Assembly (NCBI GenBank): GCA_946482045.1 | Contig: CAMLPZ010000072.1 | Span: 1-15,498, forward strand | Direction of reading: 5' to 3' | Origin: an uncultured Asticcacaulis sp. | Lineage (GTDB): Bacteria > Pseudomonadota > Alphaproteobacteria > Caulobacterales > Caulobacteraceae | Length of the DNA stretch: 15,498 nucleotides | Shown here: piece after piece, positions 6,345-13,478 of the stretch | Position numbering within the stretch: the first letter of the stretch is position 1 | Layout: each line of letters starts with the position of its first letter | Made by a program: the position numbers and the translations under genes | The notes under the pieces: model-generated | What the model was told of the DNA's origin: nothing | What the model saw: the letters and a program-made list of their open reading frames with translations, nothing else | The model's database searches: none

Positions 6345-8774
6345 CTACTGTTCCAGTATAAAGGTCGCCAGGACCTTGCGATCTTCCGCGCTGATGCCTT
6401 CGAAAGCCGGCATGGCGTGCGGACTTCCCCACAGACCCGTGCTGCCCTTCCCGATCTGGCCCGCGACGTAATCGACGGCATCGGCACGGCTGCGGTACTT
6501 TTCGGCGACCTTCTTGTACGACGGACCGACGGAGTCCTCATCGACCTGATGGCACGACAGGCAGGCGTTTTCCTCGATCAGCGCCAGGGCCGGCGACAAA
6601 GGCGCCTCAGCGACGGCGGCTGCCGGCGCGGCTTCGAGCTCGCCTGGCCGGAACACGATCCGGTACAGCCCCGAGGTCGGGTTGGCCGCGTTCCACTTGG
6701 GCCCATAGGCCAGGACATAGAGGTTGCCGTCAGGACCGAACATCATGTCGATCGGGTTATCGATCTTCACGCTCGGCGCCAGGTCGACGATCTGGCGGAC
6801 GTTCCCCTGGCTGTCGAAATCGACCACCTTCACATAACTGCGCACAAAGTCCGAGATGAACAGCTTGCCGTCGTACCAGGCCGGCAGGTTGGTCGTCGCG
6901 GGCGTCTTGGACCGGCGATAAACACCACCCGCCGTCGCCGAACGGCCGCCCATCCCCAGCTCCGGGAAGATGGTGGATTCGTTGTACGGATAGTAGATCA
7001 GGGCCGGACGCGCGGGCGGCAGAACCTTCATGCCGGTATTGCGCGGCGACGGGTTGACCGGACGCGCCGGGTCGAAAGCCGGACCATTGGCGCCGGTGAC
7101 GAAGTCGTACTTGTGGTAAGGGTAGTTGTTCCCGATGAACAGCGGCCAGCCGTAGTTGCCGGGGCTCTTGATCTCGTTGATCTCATCATGGCCGCGCACG
7201 CCGCGATTGGCGTCATCGGCATTGGCGTCGGGCCCGACGTCACCGAGATACAGGAAGCCGGTCTTCGGGTCCTGGGCCAGCGAGTACGGATTGCGGAAGC
7301 CCATGGCGTAGATTTCCGGCCGCCCCTGCTTCGGACTGGCGAACAGATTGCCCTTGGGGACGGTGTAGCCGCCAGCCGCCTTCGGCCGGATGCGCAGGAT
7401 CTTGCCGCGCAGGTCCTGGGTGTTGCCCGATGAGCGGGCGGCGTCCCGGTCGGTGCCGTTCGGACGATTGTCCAGCGGTGCATAGCCGGCAACGGTCTTG
7501 TCCCACGGATTGGTGTTGTCACCCGTGGTGATGAACAGGTCCCCGGCCTTGTTGAACAACAGGCCGCTGCCGGTATGGCAGCAGGTGTCCTCGATGGGGA
7601 TATCGATCAGGGTATCGACCGGCGTCAGGCGGCCGGCCTTCACGTCCAGCCGGAAACGGCCGACGCGGTTCATCATCTTGGCGCCCTTGCGCCGGGAATG
7701 CTGGATGTAGACGATGCGGTTGCCGGCAAAGCCCGGATCGACGGCCAGGGCGTAGGCGCCGTGTTCGCCGTTCGACGTATCGAAGGCCACCTTGCCGACG
7801 GTGCGGCGCGTCCCCCAGGTCGGATCGACGTGGATCAGTTCGCCCCCGCGCTGGATGATCAGGATGCTGCGGTCGGGCAGGAAGTCGAAAGCGATCGGCT
7901 CGTTCATGTTGGAGACGACGGTTTCGCGCGTCATGCGTTCCGCTGCCGGGCGGATCTTGCTGTAATCCTTGTTTTTCTTGCCGACAGCATAGATCAGACC
8001 CTGGATCATCAGGCGCTGCATGATGGGTTCCGCGTAGGATTCGTTGCGGTGGCCCAGGCCGATATAGAAGCCACGGCCGCCGTCGAAGTCATTCGACCAC
8101 ACCATGCCGCTGATGCCCTGGGACTGTGAGCCCTTGTAGCTTTGGCTGTCGATCTTGAGGATGTGGTGCAGGAACGGGCTGACATTGCGGAAATCGTACC
8201 ACTCGTCGGTGAAACGCATCTCGCCCTTCTTGACCAGGGCCGGATCGGCGGCGATCGCCGGATGGTGCGGATCGGCGACGACCAGACGGGCTTCCTGGAT
8301 GGCGGGATGGCTCTTGAAATGGCCGCCGATCAGCTTGGTATACCACGGCCACTTGCCGTCGCTTTCGGTGTCGGTGGCCGCGTGGATGCCCAAGAGACCG
8401 CCGCCCGACTGAATGAAATGCTCGAAAGCCGTCTGCTGCTGTTCGTCGAGGATGTCGCCCGTGGTGTTGAGGAAGACGACGGCGTCATAGGTCTTCAGGT
8501 TGTCATCGGTGAAAACCGAAGCGTCCTCGGTGACGGTGACGCTAAAGCCCTGCTTCTGCGCCAGGTCGCGCAGGGCCGCCTGACCGGTCGGTATCGAGTC
8601 GTGGCGGAAGCCCGCGGTCTTGGAAAAGACCAGGACCTGCGCGCCCTTAAGCGCCGCGGCCGGCGCCCGGGTGGCCGCCCACGCGGCAAAAGCCACGGCC
8701 AGGGCGGCAAGGACCAGCATGAGGCCGAGTAGCCATTTACCTCGACTCAGAAACGTGTTTTGAACTATCGCCAT
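6345..8774 (-). CDS. Membrane-anchored ThuA / sugar dehydrogenase / cytochrome c fusion
   Basis: This is an 809-aa multidomain protein. An N-terminal membrane helix (13-34) acts as an anchor or signal. A ThuA-like class I glutamine amidotransferase fold covers about 45-265 (FSKTAGFRHDSI, LGIHAATD, GGHFKSHP, IGLGHRNESY). A GSDH/L-sorbosone-dehydrogenase-like beta-propeller covers about 285-708 (HTGSGLLF with His400, RGKILRIRP, GFRNPYSL with Arg494-Asn495 where soluble PQQ glucose dehydrogenase contacts cofactor, NEIKSPGNYGWP). A C-terminal monohaem cytochrome c has CLSCH (738-742) and probable axial Met788 in HAMPAF. Family knowledge suggests periplasmic oxidation of a sugar-like substrate, with electrons passing to the haem and then the respiratory chain. 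PQQ use is inferred. GGGAG lies about 6 nt before the ATG. It follows a TonB receptor after 27 bp, so it is the second gene of that operon. Confidence 0.9.
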   Translation of the reverse strand: MAIVQNTFLSRGKWLLGLMLVLAALAVAFAAWAATRAPAAALKGAQVLVFSKTAGFRHDSIPTGQAALRDLAQKQGFSVTVTEDASVFTDDNLKTYDAVVFLNTTGDILDEQQQTAFEHFIQSGGGLLGIHAATDTESDGKWPWYTKLIGGHFKSHPAIQEARLVVADPHHPAIAADPALVKKGEMRFTDEWYDFRNVSPFLHHILKIDSQSYKGSQSQGISGMVWSNDFDGGRGFYIGLGHRNESYAEPIMQRLMIQGLIYAVGKKNKDYSKIRPAAERMTRETVVSNMNEPIAFDFLPDRSILIIQRGGELIHVDPTWGTRRTVGKVAFDTSNGEHGAYALAVDPGFAGNRIVYIQHSRRKGAKMMNRVGRFRLDVKAGRLTPVDTLIDIPIEDTCCHTGSGLLFNKAGDLFITTGDNTNPWDKTVAGYAPLDNRPNGTDRDAARSSGNTQDLRGKILRIRPKAAGGYTVPKGNLFASPKQGRPEIYAMGFRNPYSLAQDPKTGFLYLGDVGPDANADDANRGVRGHDEINEIKSPGNYGWPLFIGNNYPYHKYDFVTGANGPAFDPARPVNPSPRNTGMKVLPPARPALIYYPYNESTIFPELGMGGRSATAGGVYRRSKTPATTNLPAWYDGKLFISDFVRSYVKVVDFDSQGNVRQIVDLAPSVKIDNPIDMMFGPDGNLYVLAYGPKWNAANPTSGLYRIVFRPGELEAAPAAAVAEAPLSPALALIEENACLSCHQVDEDSVGPSYKKVAEKYRSRADAVDYVAGQIGKGSTGLWGSPHAMPAFEGISAEDRKVLATFILEQ

Positions 8775-8801
8775 CGTTTGCTCCCAAATTATTGTTTTTA
8801 T

Positions 8802-10631
8802 TTACCAACGCTTGCTGAGGCTAAGCATCGCGTTGCGCCCGCGTGCCCGGAATCCGGCCACGGTCTCGTACTTTTCATCCCATAGATTGCCTAAACGCGC
8901 CGACACGGCCAGCCCGTCGCCGAAACCGTAGCCAATCGTCAGATCGCTGCGGACATAGCCTTCCAAAGTGACGTCCCCGGTCGGGATCGAACTCGATGTC
9001 CGCTCGCCGACATAGCGGTTGTCCAGGCGCAGGGTCCACGCCGCCCGTGGCGTCCAGGTCAGGTCAAAGGCCGCCGTCAGGTCCGGCCGATGCAAAAGGC
9101 CATCTTCGACGCCATTGACCTCGTTACGCAGGGTCGACACCCGCGCCTCATAGGTCAGTTGCGGCCCGATGGGTCCATCCAGCGCCAGATCGACGCCCGA
9201 AATCTCGACCTCGTCGCGGTTGACCAGCTTGAAGGTGGCGAAGTCGAAATCGATGAGATTACGATATGTAGTGGTGTGCGCCGCTACCGTCAGGCGCGTG
9301 GCGCCGAAGCGGTAAGCCAGGCGGACATCGCCGCCTTCGCTTTCCTCCGGCCGCAGGTCCGGCGAGCCGACAAGCGGATCGCCCAGGGCGTAGAAGCTTG
9401 GCACTTTCAGGGACCGCCCCCACGTCCCGGCCAGGGCCAGGCGCTCATCGGCCGATTGCCATTCAAGGCTGGCGCGCTGGCTCCACGCGGCCTTGTCACC
9501 GTCGCGGGCGTCGACGCGGACACCACCGCGCACCGCGAAACCGCCGCTGAGCCGCACCAGGCCTTCGCCAAAGACGCCTGCGCTGCTGCGGTCCTGTTCG
9601 AAGCTGGACGGCAGGCTAAAGAAGCCGAAATCGAGCACGCCGTCGACCTCGCCCTGCTCGCGCATCAGTTCGACGCCCGCGGCATAGTCCACCCGCGTCC
9701 CGGCGGCGCGATAGGTGGCGGTCGCCTGGACGCGATCAAAGGTGCTGGTCTGGACGGTCGCCGGCGTGCCGCCCGCCATCGGATCGCCGACGGCCGGGCT
9801 AAATTGATCCTGGTCGCGCCGGAAGGCCGCCAGGTTCAGGCTGAGGCTGCGGCCATCGCCGGCGGGCTGGCGGAAGGACAGGCCGGCCACGCGGTCCTTG
9901 TCTTCGATACGCTGGCGCGCGCCGTCCGAATAGAGAATGCCGCCGCTGGCGACATCAAAGCCCTCGCGGTCGCTGTCGGCGGCGCGGACGAACAGGCTGA
10001 GGCGGCCATCGCGCGGCGTCGCGCCGCTCAGCTTGGCGGTCAGGGTCGAAAGGGTGCGCCACTGCCCCAGGTCCTTGTCGCCGTCCTCGCCGTGACGGAT
10101 CGCGCCGCTGAGGTTCCAGTCACCCAAATCCGTGCCACCCGCCAGACGCGCGCTATATTCCTCGTCGCCCGAAACCGAGACGCGCAGACCGGGCTTGAGG
10201 TCGATTTCGGTCATCACCACCCCGGCCAGGGCGCCCGAGCCATACAGCGCCGACAATGGCCCCTGCCCCACGGTGACGGCGGTGATTTCATCGCCGGCCA
10301 ACGTCGAAAAGTCATAGGCGCCGCCACGCGAATCGCCTAGGTCATGGACCGGGACGCCTTCGATAAGCACGGGTGAGAAGTTGGCGTCGGCGCCGCGCAC
10401 GAACAGCTCGGCGCGCGATCCGGCGACCCCGCCGTCCAGTATCGTCAGGCCGGGCACGCCTTCCAGGACGTCATTGACCGACTGCCCCTCCTTGGCCAGG
10501 CGGCGTTCGGACCACGGCACAGGCGGCTTCAGCCGCGTGCTGACGATGACGGTCTCGCCGTCCTGGCTGAGCGCAGGCAATGCCACAGCCGACAGCGCGC
10601 TGGCGCCGCCAAGAACCCAAATCCACTTCAC
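8802..10631 (-). CDS. TonB-dependent receptor, BtuB-like
   Basis: This is an outer-membrane TonB-dependent receptor of 609 aa, close to the length of E. coli BtuB. It has a signal peptide to about residue 22 (ALPALS), a TonB box ETVIVST (26-32), and a plug with VLEGVPGLTILDGG, FVRGADANFSPVLIEGVPVHD and GQGPLSALYGSGALAGVV. A 22-strand-type barrel ends in an aromatic Trp. The start is supported by GGGGA 8 nt upstream. It resembles the BtuB/CirA group, but no B12 box is seen upstream and the next gene is a sugar-dehydrogenase fusion. Importing or binding a carbohydrate-type compound is therefore a better guess than cobalamin. It is the first gene of the operon and divergent from the DUF3833-tspO genes. 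A LacI-like operator lies 61 bp upstream. Confidence 0.92.
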   Translation of the reverse strand: MKWIWVLGGASALSAVALPALSQDGETVIVSTRLKPPVPWSERRLAKEGQSVNDVLEGVPGLTILDGGVAGSRAELFVRGADANFSPVLIEGVPVHDLGDSRGGAYDFSTLAGDEITAVTVGQGPLSALYGSGALAGVVMTEIDLKPGLRVSVSGDEEYSARLAGGTDLGDWNLSGAIRHGEDGDKDLGQWRTLSTLTAKLSGATPRDGRLSLFVRAADSDREGFDVASGGILYSDGARQRIEDKDRVAGLSFRQPAGDGRSLSLNLAAFRRDQDQFSPAVGDPMAGGTPATVQTSTFDRVQATATYRAAGTRVDYAAGVELMREQGEVDGVLDFGFFSLPSSFEQDRSSAGVFGEGLVRLSGGFAVRGGVRVDARDGDKAAWSQRASLEWQSADERLALAGTWGRSLKVPSFYALGDPLVGSPDLRPEESEGGDVRLAYRFGATRLTVAAHTTTYRNLIDFDFATFKLVNRDEVEISGVDLALDGPIGPQLTYEARVSTLRNEVNGVEDGLLHRPDLTAAFDLTWTPRAAWTLRLDNRYVGERTSSSIPTGDVTLEGYVRSDLTIGYGFGDGLAVSARLGNLWDEKYETVAGFRARGRNAMLSLSKRW

Positions 10632-10691
10632 GCCGAACTCCCCTGATTATTTGAGGCGGAGTTGCACCACGAATCTCTCTTCGGCTCAATA

Positions 10692-10705
10692 TGTAATCCG
10701 TTACA
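10692..10705 (-). promoter_or_regulatory. LacI-family-like operator upstream of the BtuB-like receptor
   Basis: On the minus strand the site reads TGTAACGGATTACA: perfect TGTAA/TTACA arms around a 4-nt centre. Against the LacI/CcpA-type pattern TGWAANCGNTNWCA it differs at one position. It lies 61 bp before the receptor ATG and 13 bp after a TTGACG hexamer (minus strand, 10724-10719) that matches an alphaproteobacterial -35 element. A bound repressor would cover the -10 region. This fits sugar-responsive control of the receptor-dehydrogenase operon, but no lacI-type gene is visible in the window. Confidence 0.45.
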
Positions 10706-10765
10706 ATTTTGCGTCGGACGTCAAAGCGCGCCAATGATCCAGCGCGCCTTCAAATGCACTCAGGT

Positions 10766-10793
10766 TGAACCATTCGGCTTCCCCCATCGTAAA
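10766..10793 (+). promoter_or_regulatory. ECF-sigma-like promoter of the DUF3833-tspO genes
   Basis: TGAACC (10766-10771), 16 bp, then CGTAAA (10788-10793). An AAC-containing -35 and a CGT-containing -10 at 16-17 bp spacing are typical of extracytoplasmic-function sigma factor promoters. Transcription would start near 10800, leaving a roughly 20-nt leader to the ATG at 10821. A TGATCC at 10735 recalls the RpoE-ChrR -35, but no matching -10 follows. The specific sigma factor is not identified. Confidence 0.4.
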
Positions 10794-10820
10794 TATGACA
10801 TCTCACGCAAGGATGTTCCG

Positions 10821-11393
10821 ATGAAGCCGTCTCTAATCATGTGTCTGGCCCTGGCTCCGGCCCTGCTCGGCGGCTGCGCGGCGGTTGGTATCGAGGCCAA
10901 CCACCGGGCGACGCCCGTCTTTTCCCTTGAAGACTACTTTACCGGCGAGACGCGCGCCTACGGCGTGTTCGAAGACCGTTCGGGAAAGGTCGTGCGCACA
11001 TTTTCCGTCGTTGCCCGGGGTACGCAATCCGCCGGCAACTTCATACTGGACGAACGCTTCCTGTGGAGCGATGGCGAGCGCCAGTCCCGCACCTGGACCT
11101 TCACCCGAATAAGCGATGGACGATATCGCGGCACTGCGGCGGACGTGGACGGCGAAGCCATGCTGGAGACCGAGGGCGACGCCATGCGCCTGCGCTATCT
11201 GCTCAAGCTGCCATACAAGGGTACGACGCTTAAGGTGAGGTTCGACGACTGGTCGCACATGGTCGCGGACGGTGTTGCCATCAATCGCGCCGATGTCTCT
11301 AAATACGGGGTGAGACTGGGGCGCGTTACCTTGACCTTCATCAAACCCGGCCATCCATCGCCCACGGCCGATATGCTGGCTCAGCCACAATGA
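10821..11393 (+). CDS. DUF3833 family lipoprotein
   Basis: This is a 190-aa lipoprotein. A short signal sequence ends in a lipobox, LGGC, with lipidated Cys19. The rest looks soluble and beta-rich (LEDYFTGETRAYGVFEDRSGK, NFILDERFLWSDGERQSRTW, LKLPYKGTTLKVRFDDWSHM, VAINRADVSKYGVRLGRVTLTF). This pattern of FxGxTxAxGxFxDRxG, DExFxxxDGExxxRxW, LPxxGxxxxVxFDDWxH and NRAxxxKxGxxxGxVT matches DUF3833, a family without known function. I chose the ATG at 10821 because AAGGA lies 7 nt upstream and the lipobox then sits correctly; an in-frame start at 10662 gives an implausible N-terminus. It precedes tspO by 49 bp on the same strand. In some proteobacteria DUF3833 genes sit in ECF-sigma/ChrR photo-oxidative stress loci, so a stress role is plausible but inferred. 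Confidence 0.82.
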   Translation: MKPSLIMCLALAPALLGGCAAVGIEANHRATPVFSLEDYFTGETRAYGVFEDRSGKVVRTFSVVARGTQSAGNFILDERFLWSDGERQSRTWTFTRISDGRYRGTAADVDGEAMLETEGDAMRLRYLLKLPYKGTTLKVRFDDWSHMVADGVAINRADVSKYGVRLGRVTLTFIKPGHPSPTADMLAQPQ

Positions 11394-11442
11394 CCCGGCG
11401 CCGTACCGACACAAATCAAAGACCCCTCCCAGGGAGATTTAC

Positions 11443-11958
11443 ATGACTATTGCAATATCCCGCCGTCCTCCCATGGCAATGATGGCCATTGTCGCTTTCG
11501 CAGCGGTATTTTCGGCAGCGCTGATCGGAAACCTGGCGACGTTTCCTAATATTCCCGGCTGGTACGCGGGGCTGGCCAAACCGGACTTCACCCCGCCCAA
11601 CTGGCTGTTCGGCCCTGTCTGGACCTTGCTCTACATGACCATGGCCTACGCCTTCTGGCGCATACTCATCCTGCCGCCGCACAGCCCCGGCAGGCGCATC
11701 GCCATCGTCTGGTTCGCGGTCCAGATGGCGCTTAACGCGGCCTGGTCCGTCGCCTTCTTCGGCATGCAGTCGCCGGGGCTCGGACTGGTCGTCATCGGTT
11801 GCATGGTCATCGCCATCGTCATGACCATGGTGAGCTTCGCGCCCCTGGACCGAGTGGCGGCGATTGTTCTGGTCCCCTATCTGCTCTGGGTCTGTTTCGC
11901 CACGGCGCTCAATGCCGGCATCTTTCTGCTAAATCCTTCGCCATGGCCCGTTTTCTGA
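11443..11958 (+). CDS. tspO: TspO/MBR family membrane protein
   Basis: This is a 171-aa tryptophan-rich sensory protein homologue (mitochondrial benzodiazepine receptor family) with five membrane helices: about 13-31, 55-75, 86-106, 112-131 and 138-163. Family hallmarks are WY (40-41), KPxFxPPxWxFGPVWTxLY (46-64, with Asp and Asn in variable positions), LNxxWSxxFF (97-106) and VPYLLWVxFAxxLN (144-157). In Rhodobacter and other bacteria TspO binds porphyrins and modulates photosynthesis or stress gene expression. AGGGAG lies about 7 nt before the ATG. It is probably co-transcribed with the DUF3833 lipoprotein upstream. Because the window has a catalase, a cytochrome fusion and an ECF-like promoter, a role in tetrapyrrole or oxidative stress balance is reasonable but inferred. 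The stop lies 35 bp from a converging gene. Confidence 0.95.
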   Translation: MTIAISRRPPMAMMAIVAFAAVFSAALIGNLATFPNIPGWYAGLAKPDFTPPNWLFGPVWTLLYMTMAYAFWRILILPPHSPGRRIAIVWFAVQMALNAAWSVAFFGMQSPGLGLVVIGCMVIAIVMTMVSFAPLDRVAAIVLVPYLLWVCFATALNAGIFLLNPSPWPVF

Positions 11959-11993
11959 TCATCGCGGCGTCGAGTGCCATCGGCCAGGCCGGT

Positions 11994-12797
11994 CTATTTT
12001 AGCGGCGAGTAGTCCGTTGGCGTCATCTCGACGGAAACAATAGCGCCGCTGGGGGCGAGGATCTGGCCGTCCTTCTGGCTGTCGGCGGCAACTGTCTTCC
12101 AGGCCTCGTCCGCGACGAAAGCGGCCCAGGCCGCCTTTCGCGCGTCCTTGTCGGGGAAGGCCAGAAGATAGATCATCTGGTTCTCCGTACCCGCCTGGCC
12201 ACCAGCCGGACGCCAGTAAAGCAGATTGGTCATGCCGTGCTTTTCGAAGAGTCTCAGCGTGTGGTCGCGGAAGCGGGAGTGAAGATTTTCCAGCTTGCCC
12301 GGATTGGTGGTGTAGGTACGGAGCTCGAAATAACGCGGCGGCGTTGCAGAGGTCAGGTCAAGGGCCGGTGAGTAGTCTGTCGGTTCGAGAAACAGGGTCT
12401 CGACCTTGGCGACGATCGCGCCATTGGCCTCGCTGGCGCCGGCGACGCTTTTCCATTCCGGATCGGCGGCGAATGCGTTCCACGCAGCGTCCCGCGCCGC
12501 GCGGTCCTTGTAGCCCATGAGATAGATGATGCGGTTGTCGCCGGGATTTTCCGGATGGAAAAAGGCGATCGGTTTCATGCCGTGCTTGCGGAAGAGGCCG
12601 ATCGTGTGATTGCGAAAACGCGCATCGAGTTCGGGCAGCTTTCCGTCGGCCGCCGTGTAAACCCGCAGCTCGTAAAGGCCGGCCTGCGGCACCGGTGCGG
12701 TTTCGGCGGCGGCCACGCCGGCGGTCAAAAACGCGGTCGCCGCAACGGCGGTGGCCGCGAAGACGCGGCGAGAAACTGTGCCGGAACGTGTCGCCAT
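11994..12797 (-). CDS. Exported tandem NIPSNAP-domain protein
   Basis: This is a 267-aa protein with two copies of the NIPSNAP (ferredoxin-like, dimeric alpha-beta barrel) domain, about residues 40-143 and 155-264. The copies share clear motifs: YELRVYT..GKLPELDARFRNHT against FELRTYT..GKLENLHSRFRDHT, then LFxKHGM, IYLxxxxDxxARxAAW, and both end in TDYSP. The N-terminus VSRRVFAATA (8-17) followed by an Ala-rich hydrophobic stretch is a twin-arginine signal, with cleavage probably near AAA-ET (29-33). It is therefore likely folded in the cytoplasm, perhaps with a partner or ligand, and exported to the periplasm. GGGGG sits about 5 nt before the ATG, and CATAAT upstream (minus strand, 12838-12833) is a possible -10. 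The molecular function of NIPSNAP proteins is poorly defined. It is a single gene converging on tspO. Confidence 0.9.
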   Translation of the reverse strand: MATRSGTVSRRVFAATAVAATAFLTAGVAAAETAPVPQAGLYELRVYTAADGKLPELDARFRNHTIGLFRKHGMKPIAFFHPENPGDNRIIYLMGYKDRAARDAAWNAFAADPEWKSVAGASEANGAIVAKVETLFLEPTDYSPALDLTSATPPRYFELRTYTTNPGKLENLHSRFRDHTLRLFEKHGMTNLLYWRPAGGQAGTENQMIYLLAFPDKDARKAAWAAFVADEAWKTVAADSQKDGQILAPSGAIVSVEMTPTDYSPLK

Positions 12798-12975
12798 GAT
12801 ATCCCCCTGTCTTCCAGCCTGAAGTGACCGGTATTATGTGCTACTGATAACTAAAATTCGGCGCCGTGCATACCCTATTGATCGCGATTTGGGCACCGGC
12901 TGATCGGAACGCCGGAGTAAGCGCGTTCTGCTCGCTGGCGCAGGCAAAGCAGGTGAAATCGTAACCGGAATGCGC
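12798..12975. other. Short intergenic region, NIPSNAP promoter side
   Basis: This 178-bp gap lies between the NIPSNAP start and the response regulator stop, both leftward. The part near 12830-12860 is locally AT-rich and probably holds the NIPSNAP promoter. The imperfect stem CCGGC (12898-12902) with GCCGG (12913-12917) is too short to call a terminator. I see no gene here. Confidence 0.5.
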
Positions 12976-13350
12976 TCAATGCGCCGGGGTAATGGACAAC
13001 CCGTTGATCCGCCGCAGCAGGGTTTCGGGCTTGAATGGCTTGTTCATATAATCCGTCGCGCCGCGCTTAAGCGATTCATTGATCGAGCGGGCGTCGGTAC
13101 GCACCGTCATGACGATGACGGGCACGCTGGAGAAGCTGCGAATCTCCTGAAGGACATCGAGGCCGTCGATGTCCGGCAGTCCCAGGTCCAGCACCACGAC
13201 TTCATAGTCCTTGGCGCGGACGCGTTCGATGGCGCTGGTCCCATCCACCACCGTATCGACCTCGAAGCCCTGAAGCTCGAAAAAGATGGTGTGGACGTTC
13301 CGGATACCGGCTTCATCCTCGACGATAAGTATTGTGCGTTTCTTGGGCAT
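12976..13350 (-). CDS. Single-domain response regulator (CheY-like receiver)
   Basis: This 124-aa protein is a lone receiver domain. The acidic pocket is Glu11-Asp12 (IVEDE), the phospho-acceptor is Asp55 in VVLDLGLPDIDG, the switch Thr82 is in IVMTVR, and Lys104-Pro105 is in MNKPF. The receiver most resembles those of OmpR-type regulators, but the chain ends after the last helix (ETLLRRINGLSITPAH) with no DNA-binding or output domain. It must therefore act by protein contact or as a phosphate shuttle, for example as a DivK-like or Sdr-type component in alphaproteobacteria. No histidine kinase gene is adjacent. GGGTGAG lies upstream of the ATG. A 16-bp palindrome lies about 64 bp upstream. 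The stop is genuine, with no frameshifted HTH coding seen downstream. Confidence 0.94.
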   Translation of the reverse strand: MPKKRTILIVEDEAGIRNVHTIFFELQGFEVDTVVDGTSAIERVRAKDYEVVVLDLGLPDIDGLDVLQEIRSFSSVPVIVMTVRTDARSINESLKRGATDYMNKPFKPETLLRRINGLSITPAH

Positions 13351-13413
13351 CTTCGCTCACCCTGCCCGTGATCGGGCTCTACTCAACAGGGACCTAGGCC
13401 GTTAAGAATAAAT

Positions 13414-13429
13414 TCGAAATACGTTTCGA
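13414..13429. promoter_or_regulatory. Perfect 6-4-6 palindrome upstream of the response regulator
   Basis: TCGAAA-TACG-TTTCGA lies in an AT-rich part of the gap between the 101-aa gene (stop at 13479) and the response regulator (start at 13350), 64 bp before the latter. Its size and symmetry fit an operator for a dimeric regulator. It does not match the alphaproteobacterial LexA direct repeat GAAC-N7-GAAC. A second small inverted repeat, GCCCG-TGAT-CGGGC (13364-13377), lies just before the response regulator ribosome binding site and could form a small leader hairpin. Confidence 0.4.
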
Positions 13430-13478
13430 TCGCCAGCGATGGCAAGCCGGGCATTCCGCGTTCACCCTGGCGAGCGCT

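Noticed and set aside
6300..7433. Long + strand open frame opposite the ThuA fusion gene
   Set aside because: It lies antisense to the propeller and cytochrome c domains, lacks a ribosome binding site and starts inside the hairpin region. It is a GC-driven shadow.
9090..10340. Long + strand open frame (416 codons) opposite the BtuB-like receptor
   Set aside because: It is antisense to a clearly recognised gene in GC-rich DNA. Its product is low-complexity Ala/Arg/Gly-rich with no domain, as expected for a shadow frame.
10735..10764. RpoE-ChrR type promoter starting with TGATCC
   Set aside because: The -35 matches, but 18-19 bp downstream there is CTCAGG rather than a TAAGA-like -10. The TGAACC/CGTAAA pair fits better.
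10632..10820. Cobalamin riboswitch upstream of the BtuB-like receptor
   Set aside because: No B12-box-like sequence or typical stem arrangement is visible on the minus strand in this 189-bp region.
11959..11993. Terminator between tspO and the NIPSNAP gene (CGGC-CAG-GCCG then GTCTATTTT)
   Set aside because: The stem is only 4 bp, too weak to call.
12976..13350. Frameshifted OmpR-type regulator with a lost DNA-binding domain
   Set aside because: No frame downstream of the stop encodes winged-helix-like sequence before the next gene, so a natural single-domain receiver is more likely.
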